A stretch of DNA of 31,071 bases from CAYUXF01 sp964448755 (GCA_964448755.1 CAYUXF010000013.1:1-31071), one strand, 5' to 3'. Positions 17,608 to 25,696 are shown, counted from the first letter of the stretch. The notes: generated by a model from the sequence alone, not told the origin. Translations and numbers: made by a program.

Positions 17608-18327
17608 CTATTTTTTGATACCTTTAAATCTATACAATTTAAAGAACATCCACAAGACCAGAAAAAAAGCCTCAACAATAATGTTTTTAGATATTTTAGA
17701 CTGCCCCATAGTCCGCTCGTAAAAAATTATAGGAAACTCTTTAACCGCAAACCCCAACCGGTGGGCACGGTAAGTGGTCTCTATTTGAAAAGAATAGCCA
17801 TTGGTCTTAATAGAGTCCAGATCGATCGACTTTAAAACAACACTCCTGAAACATTTAAATCCGCCTGTAGCATCTTTGACCGGCAAGCGAGCAAAAATTT
17901 CAGTATAAATATTGGCAAACTTACTCAGCAGAATTCTTTGCAGCGGCCAGTTATAACAACTAACGCCATGGCTGTATCTGCTGCCAATGACCAGATCGTT
18001 GGTTTTAATTAATTCCAGCATTTCCGGTAAATATTTCGGATCGTGAGAAAAATCACAATCCATCTGAACAACAACCTCATAATTATTTTCCAGCGCCCAT
18101 TTAAAGCCGGCAATATAAGCTTTACCTAGTCCCTCTTTTTTTTGGCGATGGAGGACAAAAACATCGGCATATTTTTTTGCCAGCTCATCGGCCAGCTGCC
18201 CGGTGCCGTCCGGTGAATTATCATCAATAACTAAAATAGCGGTCTCCACTAAATCCTTAACCGCGGCAACCATTTTGGGTAAATTTTCTTTTTCATTATA
18301 TGTAGGGATCAAGACTATATTTTTCAT
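17608..18327 (-). CDS. DPM1-like polyprenyl-phosphate mannosyl/glycosyltransferase (GT2)
   Basis: The 239-aa GT-A enzyme closely fits the dolichyl-phosphate mannosyltransferase group: IPTYNEKENLPKMV at the N-terminus, VIDDNSPDGTG, the loop KEGLGKAYIAGFKWAL, the DXD motif as MDCDFSHDP, GSRYSHG, and the acceptor region ATGGFKCFRS. NGYSFQIETTYRA and FYERTMGQSKIS follow. A single hydrophobic C-terminal stretch is likely a membrane anchor. It should make polyprenyl-phosphate sugar on the cytoplasmic face, the donor for the three GT-C-like membrane proteins encoded next to it. It is 3 nt from the upstream GT4 gene. Confidence 0.94.
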   Translation of the reverse strand: MKNIVLIPTYNEKENLPKMVAAVKDLVETAILVIDDNSPDGTGQLADELAKKYADVFVLHRQKKEGLGKAYIAGFKWALENNYEVVVQMDCDFSHDPKYLPEMLELIKTNDLVIGSRYSHGVSCYNWPLQRILLSKFANIYTEIFARLPVKDATGGFKCFRSVVLKSIDLDSIKTNGYSFQIETTYRAHRLGFAVKEFPIIFYERTMGQSKISKNIIVEAFFLVLWMFFKLYRFKGIKK

Positions 18328-18330
18328 TAT

Positions 18331-19569
18331 TTATTTTATCCTTTCAAATATTTCTTTAGTTCTATCTGCCACTGCCTGCCAGGAAGCATTTTTGACAGTA
18401 TAATCACGACCAGTCTGGGAAAATCTTTTCCGCAGTTCTGGATCATTTAACAATATCAGTACTTTTTCCGCCAGAGCTTTTTCATCGCCCTGCGGAATAA
18501 TAAATCCAGATTTGCCATCAATATAGTCCATGCCGGGGATATCAGCCACAACTGTCGGCAAACCTGTGCCGGTATATTCTAAACATTTCAATGAAGAGAG
18601 CCCCTTATTATTGCGGGTCTCAATAGAATCACTGCCGCCATAAGGGGCTACAGCAACCGTAAAACAATTTAAATATTTCGGCAATTCTTTATAAGGAACA
18701 TAACCGGTAAATATGACATCTTGTTCCAGCCCCAGTCTCTTTACCTCACTCTCCACATAAGCGCGGTGATCGCCATCACCAACTAGCAGAGCTTTAACAA
18801 TTCGTTTATTAGAAGAGGAAGAATTCTCTTCCCCCTCTCCATTCATGGAGAGGGGGCTAGGGGGTGAGGCAAATTGTTTTTTTATTGCCGGCAGCGCCCT
18901 GACGAGATGTTCAATGCCGTCCCAGCCGGTGAAACAACCGACATAGCCAATATAATCGGTATTGAGGTCAAACCCCAGCTCTTTTTTACAGGCTTCTTGA
19001 TCGAGCGGTTTAAAGTGATCAATATTTACGCCATTCTTAATATGATATAGCTTTCCCTTTGGTATTTTAAAATTCTCGTGAATAGCATTATAAATAGTCT
19101 CTGTAACAATTATCGAGGCATCCGCTATTCTGTGCAGGGTCTTTTCACACCAGACAGAAAGCCACCCGAGCGGCGCCTTTAGCCCCGTCCAACCTTTGGA
19201 AGCAACATCATCAACAACATAGCCGTTGATCTCCAGGACCAGTTTTTTGCGCAGAAATTTTGCCAGCAGCGGAGTGAACAGTGAGAAATAAGCGACCCGG
19301 ACATAAAAAATATCGGCTTTAGGAAAAGTAAACAATAAACGGAACATCAACAATAGATCATATACAACGACCCTGATAAATGGCAGATCGATCGTCGGTG
19401 TATATTTAACTTTAAAATTCTGATCGATGCCGTTATAGCGGCCGATAGCTGGAGCATAGCCGGTGAAGTCTACGCCACTATTAACCAGGCCGCGGGCCAG
19501 CTCGCTAAAATGAGTTGTCGGCCCCTGACTTAAACTTAAATTTCCGTAAAATATTGACCAGACTCTCAC
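18331..19569 (-). CDS. GT4-family glycosyltransferase carrying an in-frame palindromic-repeat insertion
   Basis: The 412-aa GT-B enzyme starts with LSQGPTTHFSELARGLVNSG (acceptor-side GT4 loop). Later parts are IIVTETIYNAI, KNGVNIDHFKP, YVGCFTGWDGIEHLVRALP, LLVGDGDHRAYVE, FTGYVPYKELP and the donor region around GLSSLKCLEYTGTGLPTVV. Between the helix ending AIKKQF (about residue 233) and the strand KALLVGDGD, the family normally has a short loop. Here about 20 extra residues beginning ASPPSPLSMNGEGEE and continuing Ser-rich are encoded by the palindromic repeat at 18831-18870. The reading frame is kept and there is no other damage, so the enzyme is probably active. The acceptor and sugar are unknown. 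Confidence 0.92.
   Translation of the reverse strand: MRVWSIFYGNLSLSQGPTTHFSELARGLVNSGVDFTGYAPAIGRYNGIDQNFKVKYTPTIDLPFIRVVVYDLLLMFRLLFTFPKADIFYVRVAYFSLFTPLLAKFLRKKLVLEINGYVVDDVASKGWTGLKAPLGWLSVWCEKTLHRIADASIIVTETIYNAIHENFKIPKGKLYHIKNGVNIDHFKPLDQEACKKELGFDLNTDYIGYVGCFTGWDGIEHLVRALPAIKKQFASPPSPLSMNGEGEENSSSSNKRIVKALLVGDGDHRAYVESEVKRLGLEQDVIFTGYVPYKELPKYLNCFTVAVAPYGGSDSIETRNNKGLSSLKCLEYTGTGLPTVVADIPGMDYIDGKSGFIIPQGDEKALAEKVLILLNDPELRKRFSQTGRDYTVKNASWQAVADRTKEIFERIK
18831..18870 (+). repeat. Palindromic repeat copy 1, inside the GT4 gene
   Basis: CCCCCTCTCCAT (18831-18842), a 2-nt spacer, and its exact complement ATGGAGAGGGGG (18845-18856) form a 12-bp stem, followed by the tail CTAGGGGGTGAGGC (18857-18870). 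Copy 2 at 19874 has the same stem base and tail but a different stem tip that is still complementary. The element lies on the strand opposite to the gene and is read as Ala-Ser-Pro-Pro-Ser-Pro-Leu-Ser-Met-Asn-Gly-Glu-Gly-Glu. Confidence 0.85.
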
Positions 19570-19577
19570 AAAAACCT

Positions 19578-20717
19578 CTATAATATTTTTTTTAAACTAT
19601 TAACTACAAATTCCTGCTCTTCTCGCGTAATGACCGGGCACAGCGGTAGAGAAAGAAATTCTTCGGCACATTGTTCCGCTACAGGAAAATTGCCCTGTTT
19701 ATAAGCAAGATATTCATAAGCGGGCTGTAAATGGAGCGGTATAGGATAATGAACGCCGCACTCTATGCCGGCTTCTTTTAACTTTTCTGATATAACATCT
19801 CTGTTCTTCACCCTGATAACAAACAAATGATAAACATTGTAAACATTCTCAGCATGAAAAGGGGGAACAACTTCCCCCTCTCCAAATTTGGAGAGGGGGT
19901 CAGGGGGTGAGGCTATATCATCCAATAATTCACGATAAATATCCGCTTTTTGCCGACGCAATTCTGTCCACGCTTTCAAATTATCGACTTTAATATTTAA
20001 GATCGCCGCCTGCAGAGTATCCATCCGCATATTATATCCCTCAAGATCATGTTTATATTTATCCAGGCGCCCATGATTAATTAATTTACGCAGTTTTAAA
20101 GCCAGCTTTTCATCGTTGGTACCAATGGCACCGGCATCGCCCATGGCGCCTAAGTTCTTACCAGGAAAAAAAGAGAACGTTGCGGCAATACCAAAACTGC
20201 CGATAGGTTTATTATTCAATTTACCCAGGTGGGCCTGCGCCGAATCCTCAATTAAATAGATATTATTTTTTTCAGTAATTTCCGCTAATTTTTCTACATT
20301 GGCTACATTGCCGTGCAAATGGACAGCAATTATCGCTTTAGTTCTTGGATTGATCGCTTTTTGCGCCGCCTCAATATCTAAACAATAAGTATTAGGTTCT
20401 ACATCTACCAGCACAACTCTAGCCCCAACCATGGTAACCGCCTCCGCTGTCGCGATAAATGTCATGGTCGGCAGAATGACCTCATCGCCAGGGCCGATCT
20501 CGAGCGCTTTTAAAAGCACCATAATAGCGTCGGTACCGTTAGAACAGCCAATGACATGATCTAGCTGCGCCAGCTTAGCAAATTTTTGCTCAAATTCTTT
20601 GACCTCTGGTCCGTTAATAAAACGGCCGCTGTCTAAAACAGTATTTACTGCCTGCTTTATTTCCGGCATGATCTGCTCATGCATTCTCTGTAAATTCATC
20701 AATGGTATTTTATTCAT
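19578..20717 (-). CDS. DegT/DnrJ/EryC1/StrS-family sugar aminotransferase (WbpE-like)
   Basis: The 379-aa PLP enzyme transfers an amino group to a keto sugar nucleotide. It has SNGTDAI (59-65, phosphate binding), VEPNTYCLD, IEDSAQAHLG and the PLP lysine K187 in FSFFPGKNLG, plus NMRMDTLQAAIL. Together with the oxidoreductase (21794) and the acyltransferase (20710) it matches the WbpB/WbpE/WbpD set that makes UDP-2,3-diacetamido sugar acids; other 3-amino sugars are possible. Residues about 269-286 (ASPPDPLSKFGEGEVV) come from an inserted repeat and replace a loop between the helix YRELLDDI and NVYNVYHLFVIR. All catalytic motifs lie outside it. The gene overlaps the acyltransferase gene by 8 nt. 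Confidence 0.93.
   Translation of the reverse strand: MNKIPLMNLQRMHEQIMPEIKQAVNTVLDSGRFINGPEVKEFEQKFAKLAQLDHVIGCSNGTDAIMVLLKALEIGPGDEVILPTMTFIATAEAVTMVGARVVLVDVEPNTYCLDIEAAQKAINPRTKAIIAVHLHGNVANVEKLAEITEKNNIYLIEDSAQAHLGKLNNKPIGSFGIAATFSFFPGKNLGAMGDAGAIGTNDEKLALKLRKLINHGRLDKYKHDLEGYNMRMDTLQAAILNIKVDNLKAWTELRRQKADIYRELLDDIASPPDPLSKFGEGEVVPPFHAENVYNVYHLFVIRVKNRDVISEKLKEAGIECGVHYPIPLHLQPAYEYLAYKQGNFPVAEQCAEEFLSLPLCPVITREEQEFVVNSLKKIL
19874..19913 (+). repeat. Palindromic repeat copy 2, inside the aminotransferase gene
   Basis: A perfect 26-nt palindrome (arms CCCCCTCTCCAAA at 19874-19886 and TTTGGAGAGGGGG at 19887-19899) is followed by TCAGGGGGTGAGGC (19900-19913). The tail matches copy 1 at 12 of 14 positions. 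The orientation is the same as copy 1. Translated on the gene strand it reads Ala-Ser-Pro-Pro-Asp-Pro-Leu-Ser-Lys-Phe-Gly-Glu-Gly-Glu. Confidence 0.88.
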
Positions 20718-21318
20718 ACTCTTTTATGTCCTGTCTTCTTTTTTTAGCTTTAGCCGGGTTGCCATAAGCCACCGCACCGTCATCAATATCTTTAGTCACC
20801 ACAGACCCGGCACCTATTAAACATTTCTCACCTATCTTAACACCTGGCAATAGCGTGCAGTTAGCGCCGATTATTGCCCCTTGGCCGATCTGCGCCCCTT
20901 TTAAATTGGCTTTAACATTTTTAGAAAGTGGATAGAGCGCATTGGTAACCACAACATTGGGCCCCAGCCAGGCACCCTCTGCCAGCACCGAATACTCCGG
21001 CACAAAACAAGAGGACTGCATCCTGACATTATCATGTAAATCTATATGATGCTCCACAACAGAATTAGTGCCAATAGAGACATTGTCGCCAATTTTATTC
21101 TCTTCGCGGATCATGACATGATGCCCGGTCTGAAAATTATTGCCGATAATATTGCCGGCATAAATGACCGTATGCGAACGAATTACAGCGTTATCGCCAA
21201 TAACGGTCTTTAATTCGCCGTCTTGTTTGCCTCTGGGCGGCACACCGATAATTGCATAATCTTCTATTACACAATTTTTGCCGAGCTCAACATTTTTATA
21301 TATTTTATAGTTCATCAT
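20710..21318 (-). CDS. Hexapeptide-repeat acyltransferase (WbpD-like N-acetyltransferase)
   Basis: The 202-aa left-handed beta-helix protein probably acetylates the amino group introduced by the neighbouring aminotransferase, using acetyl-CoA. Repeated [LIV]-G-x-x coils run from IYKNVELGKNCVIEDYAIIG to KIGEKCLIGAGSVV, and the end has the typical VAYGNPAKAKKRR. An inserted loop with IREENKIGDNVSIGTNSVVEHH holds His residues that may be catalytic. Two consecutive ATG codons are available, and the first shares one base with the stop of the GtrA-like gene. The link to WbpD rests on context and the fold; other sugar acetyltransferases look alike. Confidence 0.88.
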   Translation of the reverse strand: MMNYKIYKNVELGKNCVIEDYAIIGVPPRGKQDGELKTVIGDNAVIRSHTVIYAGNIIGNNFQTGHHVMIREENKIGDNVSIGTNSVVEHHIDLHDNVRMQSSCFVPEYSVLAEGAWLGPNVVVTNALYPLSKNVKANLKGAQIGQGAIIGANCTLLPGVKIGEKCLIGAGSVVTKDIDDGAVAYGNPAKAKKRRQDIKEYE

Positions 21319-21791
21319 TATTTCCCTTTGCTCAATAATTTTTCACTGAAAATAATATATTTTTGGCTAAAAAAACTGATCGGCGTCAGCCCCACAATAG
21401 AAACAATTTTAGCTATTAACGAAGAAACACCCATTTTTTCGATCATTAATATGAGGAGCCAGGTCTCTAAAAAATAATAGACAACTGTCAATAAAAAAAA
21501 TAATACCGGCTGCCAAAACGTAAAATGTTGAGCTTTGTAAGTAAAATGGCGCTGCATAAAATAAGTAAAAAAAAGTATCACAATATAGGTCAGTCCGTTA
21601 GAGAGCTCAATACTGTAATTAAAAAACATTAAAATATTAAACAGCACGTAATTAATAATGACCGCCATTGAGCCGACCATATAGTGCTTAACAAATTGCG
21701 TAAATGTAACCTTACACATATCTTTCTTAAATATTTTTTTAAAAAAAATATTTATAAGATCAAAAACGGAATGGATGATCTGATCTACCAT
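21318..21791 (-). CDS. GtrA-like membrane protein
   Basis: The 157-aa protein has four predicted membrane helices and the GtrA signature FVKHYMVGSMAVIINYVLFNIL, followed by LSNGLTYIVILFFTYFMQRHFTYK (Asn and Phe-Thr-Tyr positions are family hallmarks). GtrA proteins are thought to flip polyprenyl-phosphate-linked sugars across the membrane or assist that step. That would connect the DPM1-like enzyme with the GT-C proteins in this operon. It has a longer than usual N-terminal part (about 30 residues, amphipathic). It is packed between the acyltransferase gene (1-nt overlap) and the oxidoreductase gene (2-nt gap). Confidence 0.88.
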   Translation of the reverse strand: MVDQIIHSVFDLINIFFKKIFKKDMCKVTFTQFVKHYMVGSMAVIINYVLFNILMFFNYSIELSNGLTYIVILFFTYFMQRHFTYKAQHFTFWQPVLFFLLTVVYYFLETWLLILMIEKMGVSSLIAKIVSIVGLTPISFFSQKYIIFSEKLLSKGK

Positions 21792-21793
21792 CC

Positions 21794-22876
21794 TTAATTA
21801 CCAAACCCCAGCCTGCTCTTGACCGGTTTAAAATCTGGCGTAATATCAATATACTTTTCCGCTTTATTGGAGCGGATAGATTCGTAAAGCGCATTAATTA
21901 ATAAAATAGATTTACGGCCTTCATTGCCATCTACCGGCGCCGGCTTGTTATTGACCAGAGAATCAACAACATCTTTTAAATATTCTAAATGACCAAAACC
22001 GTAAACGTTTGGGGGGTTCTGTTTATATTTTTGAATAACCTCTTTATCCTCCGGCGTTTCATCAACAAAGTTCCAGATCTTCATTTCATTGACGGCAAAA
22101 CCGCCGATCTCCACCGACCCTTTTTCACCTAAAATAGAGATAGACCCCTCTAAATCTTTCGGCCTGGTCGCTGTCGTGGCCTCAATAACACCCAGGGCGC
22201 CGCTTTTAAAACGCAAAATAGCTACGCCAGTATCTTCCATCTCAATGTTCACCAATCTGGTAGTGGCCTTGGCCATGACCGATTCTACCTCGCCCATCAT
22301 CCACTCTAAAAGATCAATATGATGCGAGGCCTGGTTAGTAAAAACGCCGCCGTCCAGCTCTCTGGTGCCGCGCCATTTGGCATCATCGTAATAGGCCTGG
22401 TCGCGCGACCAGCGGACCCGCACCGTCCCCATGACCATTTTACCAAAACGCCCCTGCTCAACGGCCTCACGCAGTTTTTTAACCGGCAGATTATAGCGGT
22501 TCTGCTTAACTACAAATAACTTCAAGCCGCGCTCTTTGGCCTTGGCGATCATCGCGTCAGCATCTTCCAGCTTTAAGGCCATTGGTTTTTCCACTACAAC
22601 ATGTTTATTGTAATCCATGACCTCCAGCGCCTGGCGGGCATGGTAACCGGACTCGGTCAAAATATTGACGACATCGATCTCCTCTTTTTTGAGCATCTCA
22701 TGATAATCGGTATAAGAAGGGATCTGGTATTTATCGGCATATTTCTGAGCTTTTTCCGGGATCAGATCACAGACCGCGACCAGCTGTGCTTCCGGTATTT
22801 CATGCGCCAATATTTCAATATGTCTATAAGCTATTCTGCCGCAGCCAATAACAGCAAATTTCAATTTTCTTGTCAT
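21794..22876 (-). CDS. Gfo/Idh/MocA-family oxidoreductase (WbpB/WlbA-like)
   Basis: The 360-aa NAD(P)-dependent enzyme begins with a Rossmann fold: FAVIGCGRIAYRH (GxGxxA-type loop), then VVVEKPMAL with the catalytic-region Lys of EKP. The C-terminal domain has WRGTRELDGGVFTNQASHHIDLLEWMMG, which strongly resembles WlbA/WbpB, the enzymes oxidising UDP-N-acetylglucosaminuronate at C3. It is the first gene of the glycan operon; GAGG 7 nt before the ATG supports the start. The UDP-sugar 6-dehydrogenase that would precede it in the pathway is not in this window. The sugar specificity is inferred from the family and neighbours. Confidence 0.92.
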   Translation of the reverse strand: MTRKLKFAVIGCGRIAYRHIEILAHEIPEAQLVAVCDLIPEKAQKYADKYQIPSYTDYHEMLKKEEIDVVNILTESGYHARQALEVMDYNKHVVVEKPMALKLEDADAMIAKAKERGLKLFVVKQNRYNLPVKKLREAVEQGRFGKMVMGTVRVRWSRDQAYYDDAKWRGTRELDGGVFTNQASHHIDLLEWMMGEVESVMAKATTRLVNIEMEDTGVAILRFKSGALGVIEATTATRPKDLEGSISILGEKGSVEIGGFAVNEMKIWNFVDETPEDKEVIQKYKQNPPNVYGFGHLEYLKDVVDSLVNNKPAPVDGNEGRKSILLINALYESIRSNKAEKYIDITPDFKPVKSRLGFGN

Positions 22877-22926
22877 TACGTGTCCTCTTTTTAAATAAAA
22901 TATTGGCCAGATTTTAGCACTTTTTT

Positions 22927-22954
22927 ACTATATATAATATCATTGCTAGCCCAA
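22927..22954 (-). promoter_or_regulatory. Candidate promoter of the glycan operon
   Basis: Minus strand: TTGGGC (22954-22949), a 16-nt spacer, TATAGT (22932-22927). The -10 box is good and the -35 box weak. The predicted start near 22920 gives a leader of about 43 nt containing the GAGG site. Confidence 0.35.
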
Positions 22955-23014
22955 AACAGCTAATTACCCCCTTGACCTTAAGCCAAAGCCTTTTCTTGCA
23001 GATAATTTTAAGCG

Positions 23015-23075
23015 CCCTCCTTTGCGCCTGCAAGGGAGGGCCGGCCTGCCCTGCAAAGCTTTAGCGTAGCAGGGG
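23015..23075 (+). repeat. GC-rich double hairpin between clpC and the glycan operon
   Basis: The inverted pair CCCTCCTTTG/CAAGGGAGGG (23015-23024 and 23031-23040, one mismatch) is followed by a second one, CCCTGC/GCAGGG, enclosing an AAGCTTT core, and an AGGGGTGGGTT end. Composition contrasts with the AT-rich surroundings. It resembles the dispersed palindromic repeats at 18831, 19874 and 25921 in build and in the AGGGG-TG-GG tail, but not in sequence detail. It lies just after the clpC stop; no T-run follows, so it is not a classical terminator. Confidence 0.55.
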
Positions 23076-23083
23076 TGGGTTAA

Positions 23084-25654
23084 TTACTTATTTACCGTTG
23101 TCTGTTTTTTTACCGTGACTTTTTTCTCTTTATCCAGATCTATTTTAGCGGTATCGCCTTCGGCCAGCTCGCCAGCCAGAATGGCGTTAGAAATAGCATT
23201 CTCTACATATTTCTGAATAGCCCGCCGCAGCGGTCTGGCGCCATAATTGGGGTCATAGCCGATCTCTATCAAATACTCAATTAAATTCTTAGAAAAGACC
23301 AGTTCAATATCCTGGTTGGCAATGTTCTTTTGCAGATCTTTGAGCATCAGTTCCACTATTTGTTTAATATGTTCTTTAGTCAAAGAGTGGAAGACTATGA
23401 CATCATCTATGCGGTTCAAGAATTCCGGTCTAAAGACATTTTTTAAAGAATCCTGGAGTTTATCCTTCATCTTTTCATAAGAGATCACGTCATCATCTTT
23501 AGCGGAGACAAAACCAAAGGCCTCTTTCTTTTCTGCAGAACCGACGTTAGATGTCATGATTACAATAGTATTTTTAAAATTAACGGTCCGGCCCTGTGAG
23601 TCGGTCAAGCGGCCTTCTTCCATGACCTGCAATAAAATATTAAAGACATCGGGATGCGCTTTCTCTATTTCATCTAAAAGAACAACCGAGTAAGGATTGC
23701 GGCGGACCGCTTCGGTCAATTGCCCGCCCTCTTCGTAGCCCACATAGCCGGGTGCGGCACCCACTAAACGCGAGACATTGAATTTCTCCATATACTCAGA
23801 CATATCAATGCGGATCATTTTATCTTTTGAACCAAAGAGCATCTCCGCCAGGGTCCTGGCTAGTTCGGTTTTACCAACGCCGGTTGGCCCGGCAAATAAA
23901 AAGACGCCGGTCGGTTTATTGGGGTCAGCTACACCGGCCCGCGAGCGGCGAACCGCTTCGGCAATGGCGTTAATGGCATTGTCCTGGCCAATGACTTTTT
24001 TATGCAGTTCCTGTTCTAAGCTCAACAGCTTTTGCGATTCCTGCTGTTCCAGTTTTACTACCGGCACGCCGGTCCAGTCGGCAACTATTTCCGCTATATT
24101 TTGCGGTGTCACAATTACTGTCGAAGAACCATGTTCTGTTTTCCATTCTTTAACTTTTGACTCATATTCTTTTTCCAATTTTTCTATTTTTTTTATGAAC
24201 TTCTCTTTCTTTTCTTTATCCGCTATCTGCGTAATAGAGGCCTGTTCTTTTTTCAGTTTATCTATTTCTTTTTTTAATTTATGGACCTCCGGCGGCAGAG
24301 AAATAGAGGCGATCCTCACTTTGGCGGCCGACTCATCAAGAACATCAATAGCTTTGTCCGGCAAAAATCTCTCTGTAATATAGCGCTGCGACATATTGAC
24401 GGCAGCATTAATGGCCTCGTCGGTTATCTGAACGCGGTGATGCGCCTCATATTTATCGCGCAGACCCTTTAAAATTTCCACCGTATCTTCCGGTGACGGT
24501 TCATCAACTAAAATAGAATGAAAACGTCTTTCTAGCGCGGCATCTTTTTCAATATGTTTTCTATATTCATCTAGTGTTGTGGCGCCAATAGCCTGCATTT
24601 CACCGCGCGCCAGCGCCGGTTTTAAAATATTGGCGGCATCCATGGAACCTTCGGCCGAGCCGGCACCAACTAAATTATGGAGTTCATCAATAAAAATAAT
24701 AATTTTACCCTGGGCCTGACGTATTTCATTCATAACTTCTTTGATCCGCTCTTCAAACTCACCGCGGTGTTTAGTGCCTGCCACCATGCCGGCCAGATCA
24801 AGTTCAATAATCCTCTTATTTTTTAAAATTTCCGGCACATGTCCGGCCACAATTTCTTGCGCCAGTCCTTCTACAATAGCAGTTTTACCAACACCCGGAT
24901 CGCCAATTAGTACCGGATTATTTTTAGATCTTCTGGAGAGGATGCGGATCATCCGGTTTATCTCTTTTTCGCGGCCAATTACCGGGTCAAGGCGGGCCTG
25001 ATGCGCTAGTTCGGTCAGGTCGCGGCCAAAAGCACTGAGGGCAGTTTGGGCGCCGCCGGGCATATTATCGTAAGTTTCAAACTCTTCGCTAATTCCTTTG
25101 GCCCGTTTATTTTTTTTACTGCCGAACTTATCGTTAATTGCTTTTAAGGCTTTCTCGGCAGTGATCCCGTATTTCTGCAGGATTTGCGAGGCAATGCCCT
25201 CGTTCTCGCGCAACAGACCAAGTAAAATATGTTCCGGACCTACATACTGGTACCCCAGCTGTGAGGCGGTCTGGTAAGCAAGCTCCAGCGCTCTTTTGGC
25301 GCGCGGAGTTAAGACTATTGGTTTTCCTTCCGGTATTTTGGCGTTGCTCTGGCCAACCATGGTCTCTACATCGCTATAGGCCTGCACGGGATCAAGCCCC
25401 AGTTCTTTAATTATTTCGGACGTAATAATTTCTGCTTTAATTAAGCCGAGCAGTAAATGCTCCGTATCGAGCGCTTGATGTCCCAGCCGGCGCACCTCTT
25501 CGGCCGCCAAGTAAATTACCCGGTGCGCAGTGTTGGAAAAGTAATCAAACATCCGGTCGGTCCGGCGGTAGCCAAAGAGCCGGCGGAAAAGTTCTTGAAA
25601 TTCTGGCGGAAAATTACTATCTTCAAAAAAATTATTAAAATCATCTATTGCCAT
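23084..25654 (-). CDS. clpC: ClpC-type AAA+ ATPase, protein unfoldase of the Clp protease
   Basis: The 856-aa protein has the two-ring Clp ATPase architecture. Unusually, about 40 residues (AIDDFNNFFEDSNFPPEFQELF and on) precede the Clp_N double repeat (RVIYLAAEEVRRLGHQALDTEHLLLGL, then RAKRALELAYQTA). AAA1 has GDPGVGKTAIVEGLA and the arginine-finger region, and a charged coiled-coil M domain follows with many KK/EK residues. AAA2 has GPTGVGKTELA and LLDEIEKAHPDVF. ClpC unfolds substrates for ClpP. The ATG at 25654 is chosen because AGGAG lies 7 nt upstream; an in-frame start further up (25675) would run through this site and the CIRCE element. Regulation is by HrcA, as judged from the CIRCE. 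Confidence 0.96.
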   Translation of the reverse strand: MAIDDFNNFFEDSNFPPEFQELFRRLFGYRRTDRMFDYFSNTAHRVIYLAAEEVRRLGHQALDTEHLLLGLIKAEIITSEIIKELGLDPVQAYSDVETMVGQSNAKIPEGKPIVLTPRAKRALELAYQTASQLGYQYVGPEHILLGLLRENEGIASQILQKYGITAEKALKAINDKFGSKKNKRAKGISEEFETYDNMPGGAQTALSAFGRDLTELAHQARLDPVIGREKEINRMIRILSRRSKNNPVLIGDPGVGKTAIVEGLAQEIVAGHVPEILKNKRIIELDLAGMVAGTKHRGEFEERIKEVMNEIRQAQGKIIIFIDELHNLVGAGSAEGSMDAANILKPALARGEMQAIGATTLDEYRKHIEKDAALERRFHSILVDEPSPEDTVEILKGLRDKYEAHHRVQITDEAINAAVNMSQRYITERFLPDKAIDVLDESAAKVRIASISLPPEVHKLKKEIDKLKKEQASITQIADKEKKEKFIKKIEKLEKEYESKVKEWKTEHGSSTVIVTPQNIAEIVADWTGVPVVKLEQQESQKLLSLEQELHKKVIGQDNAINAIAEAVRRSRAGVADPNKPTGVFLFAGPTGVGKTELARTLAEMLFGSKDKMIRIDMSEYMEKFNVSRLVGAAPGYVGYEEGGQLTEAVRRNPYSVVLLDEIEKAHPDVFNILLQVMEEGRLTDSQGRTVNFKNTIVIMTSNVGSAEKKEAFGFVSAKDDDVISYEKMKDKLQDSLKNVFRPEFLNRIDDVIVFHSLTKEHIKQIVELMLKDLQKNIANQDIELVFSKNLIEYLIEIGYDPNYGARPLRRAIQKYVENAISNAILAGELAEGDTAKIDLDKEKKVTVKKQTTVNK

Positions 25655-25668
25655 TTTGTCTCTCCTGT

Positions 25669-25695
25669 CTAGCACTCGTCGCTATTGAGTGCTAA
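25669..25695 (-). promoter_or_regulatory. CIRCE operator (HrcA binding site)
   Basis: On the minus strand TTAGCACTC, nine bases, GAGTGCTAG: 17 of 18 arm positions match the CIRCE consensus TTAGCACTC-N9-GAGTGCTAA. It covers the predicted transcription start of clpC and lies between the promoter and the AGGAG site, the normal place for HrcA repression under non-stress conditions. Confidence 0.95.
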
Positions 25696-25696
25696 T

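Noticed and set aside
18831..19913. The repeats as parts of a CRISPR array
   Set aside because: Only two copies about 1 kb apart, in coding sequence, with no regular spacers and no cas genes.
23778..24383. A 201-codon plus-strand open frame antisense to clpC
   Set aside because: It is the mirror of strongly conserved clpC coding sequence, Ser-rich as antisense frames typically are, with no ribosome site.
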